A program made the position numbers and the translations under genes. Shown one piece after another: positions 8,826 through 15,473 of a stretch of 33,785 nt of DNA. Source of the DNA: Methanocellales archaeon (lineage in GTDB: Archaea; Halobacteriota; UBA148); the NCBI GenBank assembly GCA_028715985.1, contig JAQUQR010000010.1, positions 1-33,785 of the forward strand, read 5' to 3'. Below the pieces are notes generated by a model. That model ran no database searches, was not told where the DNA came from, and saw nothing but the letters and a program-made list of their open reading frames with translations. The first letter of the stretch is position 1, and every line of letters starts with the position of its first letter.

Positions 8826-10013
8826 ATGAAACGAAATATCAGGGTGGAGCAAATCAATCAAACTCCCATTGAAGCGCATAGGACTGAGCTGGTCGAAAGA
8901 AAGGGAATCGGGCATCCGGATTCGATATGTGATGGGATTGCTGAGGCCGTGAGCAGAGCACTGTCATGCGAATACTTGAATCGGTTTGGCAGAATCCTGC
9001 ATCACAATACGGACCAAGTTGAATTAGTGGGAGGAGAGGCGAACCCCTTCTATGGTGGCGGGGAAGTGATAAAGCCCATCTTCATCCTTATCAGTGGAAG
9101 AGCGACCTCTTATGTCGGTGAGGCTAAGATACCCATTGGAGTGATAGCCCACGAAACAGCAAGGGAATATCTGGCACAAAACATTCGGAACTTAAAACCT
9201 TCCCATGTTGTACTTGATCAACGGATAGGTCAGGGCTCCGTTGACCTCATAAACATTTTCGAGAGAGGAAAGATACCTAATGCGAATGATACCTCTTTTG
9301 GTGTAGGTCATGCTCCCTTTTCAGAAACAGAGCTGGTTGTGTATAATGCAGAGCGAGCCCTGATGAATCTAAGAGATAAGATACCGGCAATTGGGGAGGA
9401 CATAAAAGTAATGGGCTTGCGGGTCAAAGATCACATCACCCTTACCGTCGCTAACGCCATTATCTCGAAATATGTGGACGATCTAGAGCATTACAAGACG
9501 ATAAAAAAAGAGATTGGTGAGCATGTCCTAAATACAGCGATGCAGCACACTAAGCGCGATGTGTCTGTAGCTGTAAATATAGCGGATGATTATTCCACTG
9601 GTTCGGTATATCTGACTGTGACTGGCACTTCAGCAGAAATGGGTGATGATGGCTCTGTGGGCAGAGGAAACAGGTCCAATGGATTGATCACGCCCAATAG
9701 ATCGATGAGTTTGGAGGCAACAAGCGGCAAGAACCCAGTCAGTCATGTGGGAAAGATATACAACTTGTTATCCACTCAAATGGCACAGTATATTGCAAAA
9801 TTGTATGGCGTCGAGGAGGTCTATGTACGCATTCTATCCCAGATCGGACAACCGATAGACGATCCGATGATCGTTGACGCCCAGATAATACTGAAAAAAG
9901 GAATATCCCTGGAAAAAATCAAGCCAGATGTCAAACACATCATCGACGATTGGTTGTCGGAGATAACACAGATCACTGAGATGGTGGTAAAAGGGGAGCT
10001 GAGCACTTTTTAG
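8826..10013 (+). CDS. mat: Archaeal S-adenosylmethionine synthetase
   Basis: The 395-residue enzyme makes S-adenosylmethionine from methionine and ATP. It is the archaeal type (COG1812), unrelated in length and motif order to bacterial MetK. Supporting blocks are [20 protein letters not shown] near residue 24, the Gly-rich [20 protein letters not shown] near 275-294, and [14 protein letters not shown] near 302-315. Full length is present. SAM supplies methyl and radical-SAM chemistry in the cell. The 3' end overlaps the end of the convergent DUF460 gene by 4 bp, and a T-run follows directly. Confidence 0.97.
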   Translation: MKRNIRVEQINQTPIEAHRTELVERKGIGHPDSICDGIAEAVSRALSCEYLNRFGRILHHNTDQVELVGGEANPFYGGGEVIKPIFILISGRATSYVGEAKIPIGVIAHETAREYLAQNIRNLKPSHVVLDQRIGQGSVDLINIFERGKIPNANDTSFGVGHAPFSETELVVYNAERALMNLRDKIPAIGEDIKVMGLRVKDHITLTVANAIISKYVDDLEHYKTIKKEIGEHVLNTAMQHTKRDVSVAVNIADDYSTGSVYLTVTGTSAEMGDDGSVGRGNRSNGLITPNRSMSLEATSGKNPVSHVGKIYNLLSTQMAQYIAKLYGVEEVYVRILSQIGQPIDDPMIVDAQIILKKGISLEKIKPDVKHIIDDWLSEITQITEMVVKGELSTF

Positions 10014-11224
10014 ACCTTTTTTTTATTTTTATATTCAATGATCAATGACTCCACCTTCTCAGCCCTGGTTTTCCTCATATTTTCATGCCATTTTTGGATT
10101 GCCCGATCCAGTATGCTTTGGTCCACAACTGCAAAATCTGCAATTCTATGGATACTCACGTCCTTCGCTGGGATTATGGGGATACCCATGTTAACAAACC
10201 GTTTTTCTGCAGCATGGGACATTTCATTTTGGGTGATTATCCCTCTGATCCCTTTGCTTATAATCAAGTCTGCCGTGGTTTGGCTACCACCACTTGCATC
10301 TTCTAAGAATATGACCTCCCCCTTTTTGAGCCCATACTTGGCTTCAGTCTCTGAAATTGAATCCCTTGTGAATGAGGATATCACTTTTAAAGGTCTCTTC
10401 TCTCCAAAAAAATCCAATGTTTGTACATATTTTAATTGATCTATTTGATTGGACAGCAGGGATATATCTCTCTCCCTTTTTAGCAATTCTTTTTTTAGCC
10501 GAGAGATCTCTTTGTCCCTACGTTCAATCTCTCTTGCCTTCCTTAGCGCTCTCTGGTCTTTGAATTTTATGCCATCCAATAGGGTAGCAAGTTCCTCTAT
10601 CCGATCGTCTTTTTTGCTCATCTGGGATTGCAGTTCGTCGACATATTCCTTAAGTCTAGATATCTGTTTCTCCTGGCGATGGATTATCTTTTGCAGCTCT
10701 AAGGCTTGCTTGTTGATGGTTTTTATTTCCTTTTTTTTGACCTCTTCTACCTTGTCAGGTCGAGACAATTGGGAAATTGCGGCGTCGATCGAACATCCGC
10801 GGAGGACCAGTGCCTTCACTTCATCTGCATCCATGCCGATGGGCGTTTTCTTTTCGATATGGGTGAATTTATTTTTGCAGTCTTTGTATGCCCACAGAGC
10901 TGCAGCCAATGCATCTCTTTCATGTTCATTGCAGTATTTGAAAGGCTTTGCTAAGTCGATCTTCTCCTCTGTTGGCAGTGAATCACTTGGTAAGAATAGG
11001 ACTGCGTTGAATGCCCGCTTGATTTTTTCAACAGTGTTTGGGGCGGGCGTTACATCAGAGGCTATGATTAGAGGTTTCCCATATCTAGTTATATGCTCAA
11101 TCACATCTGATATGGAAACCACCCTGGAGCTGAATAGGTTGACGAGCCCCCCCCTCATATCAAGGATTGCAACTGCAGTGGTCGTGCCAGGGTCTATTCC
11201 AACGATGATATGACCATTTTGCAC
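10010..11224 (-). CDS. DUF460 (COG2433) protein, RNase H-like fold with coiled coil
   Basis: 404 residues starting at GTG. The N-terminal 130 residues (IIVGIDPGTTTAVAILDMRG ... NEHERDALAAALWAYK) look like a RuvC/RNase H-type fold with Asp at GIDPG, Asp at IIASDV and the DALAAALWA helix. Residues 165-265 are a charged coiled coil (LQKIIHRQEKQISRLKEYVD and following). The C-terminal 130 residues (DLIISKGIRGIITQNEMSHA onward) form the second conserved part. Homologues I recall often carry an additional N-terminal region, so this may be a short version. A role in nucleic-acid processing is plausible but unproven. The gene is convergent with mat (4-bp overlap) and divergent from the thiolase gene (40 bp). 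Confidence 0.85.
   Translation of the reverse strand: MQNGHIIVGIDPGTTTAVAILDMRGGLVNLFSSRVVSISDVIEHITRYGKPLIIASDVTPAPNTVEKIKRAFNAVLFLPSDSLPTEEKIDLAKPFKYCNEHERDALAAALWAYKDCKNKFTHIEKKTPIGMDADEVKALVLRGCSIDAAISQLSRPDKVEEVKKKEIKTINKQALELQKIIHRQEKQISRLKEYVDELQSQMSKKDDRIEELATLLDGIKFKDQRALRKAREIERRDKEISRLKKELLKRERDISLLSNQIDQLKYVQTLDFFGEKRPLKVISSFTRDSISETEAKYGLKKGEVIFLEDASGGSQTTADLIISKGIRGIITQNEMSHAAEKRFVNMGIPIIPAKDVSIHRIADFAVVDQSILDRAIQKWHENMRKTRAEKVESLIIEYKNKKKV
10014..10030 (+). terminator. Poly-T terminator after the SAM synthetase gene
   Basis: The eight-T run at 10017-10024 followed by ATTTTT begins three bases after the TAG stop, a typical archaeal T-tract terminator. On the other strand the same bases encode the Lys-rich tail of the DUF460 protein. 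Confidence 0.55.
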
Positions 11225-11264
11225 GTATCATTATTTAGTAGGGCATGATAAAGATAGTTTTGCT

Positions 11265-12173
11265 ATGAGATGCGACAAGTGTCATCATACGGCAATAATT
11301 CACCAAAAATACTCTGGCATGCATTTGTGCAAGAGGCATTTCGAGAAAGATGTTGAGCGAAAGGTCAAGCATAGCATTCGCAGATACAAGATGATTGAAA
11401 GGGGGGATACAGTCGCATTTGCACTAAGCGGAGGCAAGGATAGTACGGTTGTGTTGCATATAATCCACTCTTTATTCAAGGATCACCCCGATATACAGTT
11501 GATGGCGATATCGATCGATGAAGGCATTCATGGTTACAGGGAGAAAACGCTGAAAATGGCGAAGCAGGTTTGCAAGAAACTTAACATTCGACACGAGATC
11601 GCCTCCTTTGAGGATCAATTTGGGTTGACACTGGATCAAATGGCGATTCTTGGGGAAAGAGCGCCTTGCACTTACTGTGGGGTTTTTCGCAGGGTGATCT
11701 TGAACAGGACTGCTAACGCCTTGGGTGCGACCAAACTGGTAACCGGGCATTGCTTGGATGATGAGGCACAAACAGTGCTAATGAACTTGTTAAGAGGGGA
11801 TATGGAGCGATTGGTCAGGCTTATGCCGACAAAAAAACCCGGACTGGTGCCACGAATTAAACCGCTGAGATATGTGCCTGAAAAAGAGGTTGCGCTTTAT
11901 GCGCTCTTGAAAGAGATACCCGTCCTATTCGACGAGTGTCCTTATGCACATCTGTCTCTGAGGGCAGAAATACGTGACCTGCTAAATGCCTTCGAAGCTA
12001 AGCATCCTGGCACCAAGTACTCGTTGATGAAGAGCTTTGACCTTTTGATCAAACCCTTAAAAAAAGAAATGGAGGAAGTCGACCTCCAGCGATGCACGAT
12101 CTGTGGAGAGCCGACTATGGGCGATATGTGTCAGGCGTGCAAATTACTGAAAATCATCGAATCACGTCGATGA
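11265..12173 (+). CDS. ncsA: tRNA 2-thiolation protein, TtuA/NcsA family
   Basis: The 302-residue PP-loop ATPase is likely to put sulfur on tRNA uridine (U34 or U54), using a ubiquitin-like sulfur carrier. Visible parts are an N-terminal zinc finger (C3, C6, C22, H25), the PP-loop SGGKDS at 55-60, the CTYC motif at 135-138 and C225, which together match the three cysteines that hold the [4Fe-4S] cluster in TtuA, and a C-terminal zinc finger (C277, C280, C289, C292). [10 protein letters not shown] at 161-170 is the conserved second catalytic block. The length fits the TIGR00269 family. Which uridine is modified cannot be told from sequence. The last 20 bases overlap the convergent ftsZ gene. 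Confidence 0.93.
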   Translation: MRCDKCHHTAIIHQKYSGMHLCKRHFEKDVERKVKHSIRRYKMIERGDTVAFALSGGKDSTVVLHIIHSLFKDHPDIQLMAISIDEGIHGYREKTLKMAKQVCKKLNIRHEIASFEDQFGLTLDQMAILGERAPCTYCGVFRRVILNRTANALGATKLVTGHCLDDEAQTVLMNLLRGDMERLVRLMPTKKPGLVPRIKPLRYVPEKEVALYALLKEIPVLFDECPYAHLSLRAEIRDLLNAFEAKHPGTKYSLMKSFDLLIKPLKKEMEEVDLQRCTICGEPTMGDMCQACKLLKIIESRR

Positions 12174-13236
12174 CCGGGCCGTATGCAAGCTCACGCGTGC
12201 CAACCCCAACACTTGGTCCAAGTACTTGGGCAGATCGCACTCCGGTCATGATTGCCATGACCTTGACTTTGCCAGTATAATCCTCGTCGACCCGTGAACC
12301 CCATATCAGGTTTGCATTTGTATCGATTTCCTTTGTCAGCGTTTCAGCTATCTCTTCCGCTTCCCGTAATGTGAGATCCGATCCGCCTGTGATGTGAATC
12401 AAGGCTCCGGTTGCACTTCTATAATCGACATCTAACAATGGGTGGTTCAATACGGCCTTTACCACTGAATGGGATTTGTCTTGGCCCTGAGCCTCACCAA
12501 CCAGCATGACTGCAACGCCACCGCAGTGCATGATTGACTTGACGTCTGCATAATCCAGATTGATCAGCGATGGCAACGTGATCGTTTCCGATATGCCTTT
12601 TACAGTCTCTGCTATGAGTTGGTCCATCACTGAGAATGCCTGATCTATTGGAACGTTTGGCACATAATTCAAGAGCCTGTTGTTATCCAATATCACGACA
12701 GTATCCGCTGCTCGTCTCAGTTCCTCGATGCCCTGTTCTGCTAGAACCCTCCTTGTCCTCTCTATTTTGAATGGGAATGACACCATTCCGACCACTATGG
12801 CGCCCTCATCCTTTGCAACTTCTGCAACGACTGGGGCTGAACCCGTACCAGTGCCACCTCCCATGCCAGCGGTGATAAAAACGAGATCTGTGTCTTTCAA
12901 AGCATCTTCTAGCAACATCCTGTCTACTTCAGCAGCCTGTCTTCCTATGTGTGGGAACCCACCAGCACCAAGACCCTTGGTGAGTGATCTGCCGATTAAA
13001 ATCTTCTTACATCCATTATTCGGAATTAACTCCAAGTGTTGTTTGTCGGTGTTTACTGCTATCGTTTCAGCGCCCACAACTCCAATGCTGCATAGCCTTT
13101 TTATCGTGTTGTTTCCTGCTCCACCACAACCGACAATTGCTATTCGTGGCGTTCCGGCATCCTTAAAATTGCTGATAGTTATTTGCTCTTGCTCAATCTC
13201 AGAATATCTAAAAGCGTCTTCTATAATAGATTGCAT
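12154..13236 (-). CDS. ftsZ: Cell division protein FtsZ
   Basis: The tubulin-like GTPase forms the division ring in the cytoplasm. Key motifs, numbered from the upstream ATG at 13245, are GCGGAGNN at about 39-46, the tubulin signature [10 protein letters not shown] at about 129-138 and the T7 loop [11 protein letters not shown] at about 229-239. The tail ends PVIDVIR, resembling the conserved FtsZ tail that binds membrane anchors. The in-frame ATG at 13245 is abutted by GGGG with no spacing, whereas the ATG at 13236 has GGGG nine bases upstream, so about 360 residues from 13236 is preferred. A TATA box lies at 13274-13282, with a cluster of TTGTTA repeats just upstream. Confidence 0.96.
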   Translation of the reverse strand: MQSIIEDAFRYSEIEQEQITISNFKDAGTPRIAIVGCGGAGNNTIKRLCSIGVVGAETIAVNTDKQHLELIPNNGCKKILIGRSLTKGLGAGGFPHIGRQAAEVDRMLLEDALKDTDLVFITAGMGGGTGTGSAPVVAEVAKDEGAIVVGMVSFPFKIERTRRVLAEQGIEELRRAADTVVILDNNRLLNYVPNVPIDQAFSVMDQLIAETVKGISETITLPSLINLDYADVKSIMHCGGVAVMLVGEAQGQDKSHSVVKAVLNHPLLDVDYRSATGALIHITGGSDLTLREAEEIAETLTKEIDTNANLIWGSRVDEDYTGKVKVMAIMTGVRSAQVLGPSVGVGTRELAYGPVIDVIR

Positions 13237-13273
13237 TTTTTCCATCCCCTGTCAATCTTGTCTATACTGCTAG

Positions 13274-13282
13274 CATATAAAC
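13274..13282 (-). promoter_or_regulatory. TATA box of ftsZ
   Basis: GTTTATATG on the minus strand lies about 33 nt before the upstream ATG and about 42 nt before the preferred one. That leaves a short leader containing the GGGG ribosome binding site. Confidence 0.5.
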
Positions 13283-13285
13283 TTT

Positions 13286-13383
13286 TTGTTATTGTATTCA
13301 AAGCTAATTATTTGTTATCAGATTTGTTACCATGTGTGAATAAATTTAATTAGTTGTTATCAAGTTTGTTACCATATTTGTTA
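13286..13383. repeat. Cluster of six TTGTTA repeats upstream of ftsZ
   Basis: TTGTTA starts at 13286, 13312, 13324, 13354, 13366 and 13378. The copies at 13312/13324 and 13354/13366 form two 22-bp composite units (TTGTTATCA-2 nt-TTTGTTACCAT) spaced exactly 42 bp apart, about four helical turns. The last five copies are spaced by 12, 30, 12 and 12 bp. The cluster sits just upstream of the ftsZ TATA box and downstream of the tRNA-Asp end, so it is a good candidate operator for ftsZ. Confidence 0.7.
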
Positions 13384-13399
13384 TCAGTAACTATCAGAA

Positions 13400-13410
13400 T
13401 ATTTTAAAAA
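13400..13410 (-). terminator. T-run terminator after tRNA-Asp
   Basis: TTTTTAAAAT follows directly after the tRNA-Asp 3' end on the minus strand, a simple archaeal T-tract stop for the tRNA-Tyr/tRNA-Asp transcript. Confidence 0.5.
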
Positions 13411-13483
13411 CGCCCGAGTCGGGATTTGAACCCGAGTCGAAGCCTCGACAGGGCCTCATGATAGGCCGCTACACTACTCGGGC
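13411..13483 (-). tRNA. tRNA-Asp (GTC)
   Basis: The 73-nt cloverleaf has acceptor stem GCCCGAG/CTCGGGC with discriminator G73. The anticodon stem is AGGCC/GGCTT around loop CTGTCGA, so the anticodon is GTC. The T arm is TCGGG-TTCAAAT-CCCGA. CCA is not encoded. It lies 33 bp after the tRNA-Tyr gene on the same strand, probably in one transcript. Confidence 0.95.
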
Positions 13484-13500
13484 AGAAATCTTTTTAAAAC

Positions 13501-13524
13501 CTAATCCTGCCTCTAATCCCGCCT
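13501..13524 (-). repeat. 12-bp tandem duplication of the tRNA-Tyr 3' end
   Basis: Reading the minus strand, AGGCGGGATTAG (13524-13513, of which the first bases are the tRNA-Tyr acceptor strand and A73) is followed at once by AGGCAGGATTAG (13512-13501), with one mismatch. It looks like a slippage copy of the tRNA end. Such short copies also occur at integration sites, but no integrase is present. Confidence 0.7.
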
Positions 13525-13617
13525 CCCGGACTTGAACCGGGGACATCGCGGTACCTGCGTATTTCTCTACGCAACAAGAACTACAGCCGCGCACTCTGCC
13601 AGCTGAGTTAAGGCGGG
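13517..13617 (-). tRNA. tRNA-Tyr (GTA) with intron
   Basis: The 101-nt gene gives a 73-nt tRNA after removal of a 28-nt intron. The acceptor stem is CCCGCCT/AGGCGGG with A73. The C1-G72 pair is the identity mark of archaeal tRNA-Tyr. The anticodon stem is CGCGG/CCGCG, the anticodon GTA, and the T arm CCCGG-TTCAAGT-CCGGG. CCA is not encoded. Confidence 0.94.
13553..13580 (-). other. tRNA-Tyr intron, 28 nt, position 37/38
   Basis: The intron lies between G37 and A38. A bulge-helix-bulge can be drawn: anticodon-loop CTGT pairs with intron GCAG, flanked by the three-base bulges AGT and GTA. Cleavage after the second base of each bulge removes exactly these 28 nt. An internal hairpin TGCGTA-GAGAAA-TACGCA is also possible. 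Confidence 0.85.
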
Positions 13618-13741
13618 CATACTATATCAAGGTTATACCTATCTCTTTCTACTTCTTGCAAGATTGATAGCACCTGTTACTCCAACCTTCTTAAATTTTA
13701 TGTTTTCTAGCACATCGGCACTGAAATCAAATCACATAACA

Positions 13742-13749
13742 TTTATAAA
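13742..13749 (+). promoter_or_regulatory. TATA box of the chagasin-like gene
   Basis: TTTATAAA lies about 40 nt before the ATG at 13786. The predicted transcript start near 13771 falls after the in-frame TTG at 13765, which argues against using that TTG as the start codon. Confidence 0.5.
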
Positions 13750-13785
13750 CCTTAAACCCATTGATTGGTGAAAGTGGTAACAAAC

Positions 13786-14151
13786 ATGAGACCAAAAATC
13801 ATAGGAATCGGGGTTTTAATAGTTATCTCGATTGTTTTGATCGCCTGGTTTGGTTTTATGTCTCCTGGAGACACGATAAAGACCAAAAAGGGTGCTACAT
13901 TTTCTGTATCTTTAGAGTCAAATCCGACCACTGGCTATAGTTGGCAACCACAATTTGACTCTAACTACGTTCAATTGGTCGATAGTAGCTATGTCCCAAG
14001 TCAACCAAATCTTCTCGGAGGCAGTGGTAAGGAGACGTTTGAGTTTCTTGCTATGAGTTCAGGAACAACCGAAATAACGTTCTCTTATGCGAGGCCCTGG
14101 GAGTCCCAACCACCCCTGGAGACCAGGGTTTTTAAGGTAGTAATCAAATGA
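13786..14151 (+). CDS. Chagasin-like cysteine protease inhibitor (family I42), membrane-anchored
   Basis: 121 residues: an N-terminal hydrophobic segment (about 5-24) acts as a signal anchor or uncleaved signal and is followed by a chagasin fold. All three inhibitor loops are visible: NPTTGYSW at 46-53, the Gly-rich GGSGKE at 78-83, and RPWE at 103-106. In chagasin these loops plug the active site of papain-like proteases. The domain lies outside the membrane, so it may guard against extracellular or envelope proteases. The ATG at 13786 is preferred over in-frame TTG/GTG codons upstream on promoter grounds. No protease gene is adjacent. Confidence 0.88.
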   Translation: MRPKIIGIGVLIVISIVLIAWFGFMSPGDTIKTKKGATFSVSLESNPTTGYSWQPQFDSNYVQLVDSSYVPSQPNLLGGSGKETFEFLAMSSGTTEITFSYARPWESQPPLETRVFKVVIK

Positions 14152-14369
14152 TTTTTGGATGATCAGATTATTATAAAGGAGTTATTCCAAGAAGTTGGAT
14201 GGGGCAGGGGATTTTGAGTCGAATTTACTGGTAAATGTCTGGAAAGGGGTTTTAGCTCGATTTTTAATTTACATGGATCGTATCACTGTCATGCCATATC
14301 ATTTAAATTTTTCTATTTAGCTATTCTGATTCCATATGTCGCTTTTTTGGCTCTTCTTAGGTATGGCTA

Positions 14370-15428
14370 TCAGCTTTGCTTCTTTCTCTGTTGACTATAA
14401 GGGACATACTGAGAAGGATAGAATGGAACCCCCTTCTTTGGATTGCCTTCGCTCCTCATCTTAGAAAACATTGCTTTTTCTTGGTCCATTGTTAGTCTTT
14501 TATGATTTGAGTAATAATTTCGTCCCTTATCTGTAACCTCCCAAATTCCGTGGGGAGAGTCGTCCTTCAATAATCCCTCATTTATCATAGTGAGTCTCGC
14601 CCATCTTGTATTATTGATCCATTTTATATCTGTTCCAGAAGATATCTTCTCATAATCGGCTTCAGTTAGTCTATGCCTCATCTTAACTTCCACTTTTTCT
14701 AAAACATCTTTGATTCTTCCTCTACCGCCCATTTCAATCAAAGCTTCTAAAATAGGAATACGATATTCTTGCTGGGGAGTTGTTTTACCTTTCACTTTAG
14801 GTTTTGCGGGTAGTCTTTCGGATTCTACTTTATGTTCGACTATAGGCTCATGTTCGACTATAGGCTCAAATAAATAAGCATGACGTCCTACAAAACCCTC
14901 TCTTTCAAATGTCTTGAATTCTAGAATTTTTGCGTTTGGATTAGCTTTATAAATAGACTCCTTTATCTCTTTAGTCTTTTTATCTATTATAATTATAATC
15001 TCGGGTGAAACATCATAAATCAGATCAGAAAGGAAACTTGGGATATCTTTACAATAGTAATCAACCTCTGCTTTTTGTGTATGTTGAAGATTATTTATTT
15101 CTTCACGAATGAATGTGAATATCTTTTTTTGAGTTTGAGGATTTTCAACTCCATTCATAAAATCGATCATTTGTCCAACTATATGTCTTGTGGAGTGAGA
15201 TGAGAGTTCTATTTCTATAATATACCATTTTTTATTTTCAAAATCAATCGAAAAACCATCTGGAATTGAACCTTGGCTAGCGAGAGATTCCATTTTGTGT
15301 TTAGCAAAATATAATGAACTCCTACCAAAAATATCCTTACAATGCCCTACAATAATTTTCTCCAATTCCTCTTCGTTTTTATACTGGTAAAAATTATACT
15401 TCGCGCCATCTATGAGTAGTACTTTCAT
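14370..15428 (-). CDS. Orphan restriction-endonuclease-like protein with Mrr_N winged helix
   Basis: About 352 residues. The N-terminal half has a PD-(D/E)XK-like core: PDGFSIDF then WYIIEIELSSHS, i.e. Asp at about 57 and an E-x-E pair about 15 residues later (numbering from the preferred start). BamHI also uses E-x-E instead of E-x-K. A Pro/Lys linker with a duplicated EPIVEH follows. Residues about 216-306 match the Mrr N-terminal winged helix (PQQEYRIPILEALIEMGGRG through GIWEVTDKGRNYY). The ATG at 15428 is preferred over 15446 because GGGGA lies just before it and a TATA-like CTTATTTAA is 28-38 nt upstream. No methyltransferase is adjacent, so this could be a modification-dependent or repair nuclease. 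Confidence 0.72.
   Translation of the reverse strand: MKVLLIDGAKYNFYQYKNEEELEKIIVGHCKDIFGRSSLYFAKHKMESLASQGSIPDGFSIDFENKKWYIIEIELSSHSTRHIVGQMIDFMNGVENPQTQKKIFTFIREEINNLQHTQKAEVDYYCKDIPSFLSDLIYDVSPEIIIIIDKKTKEIKESIYKANPNAKILEFKTFEREGFVGRHAYLFEPIVEHEPIVEHKVESERLPAKPKVKGKTTPQQEYRIPILEALIEMGGRGRIKDVLEKVEVKMRHRLTEADYEKISSGTDIKWINNTRWARLTMINEGLLKDDSPHGIWEVTDKGRNYYSNHKRLTMDQEKAMFSKMRSEGNPKKGVPFYPSQYVPYSQQRKKQS
14833..14868. repeat. 18-bp in-frame tandem repeat in the nuclease linker
   Basis: TGTTCGACTATAGGCTCA occurs twice in tandem without mismatch (14833-14850 and 14851-14868). It encodes EPIVEH twice in the linker between the nuclease and winged-helix domains. Confidence 0.9.
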
Positions 15429-15473
15429 TATTTCCCCGATCCCCATTTCACTTGTAGTTAAATAAGATTTGCC

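Noticed and set aside
10449-11213. Plus-strand frame of 254 residues opposite the DUF460 gene
   Set aside because: Ser/Leu-rich shadow of the charged coiled coil on the other strand.
13501-13524. Attachment site of an integrated element
   Set aside because: Only a 12-bp adjacent copy exists, with no integrase gene and no second distant copy in the window.
13765-13785. TTG start for the chagasin-like gene
   Set aside because: It lies at or before the transcript start predicted from the TATA box at 13742-13749. The ATG at 13786 directly precedes the hydrophobic segment.
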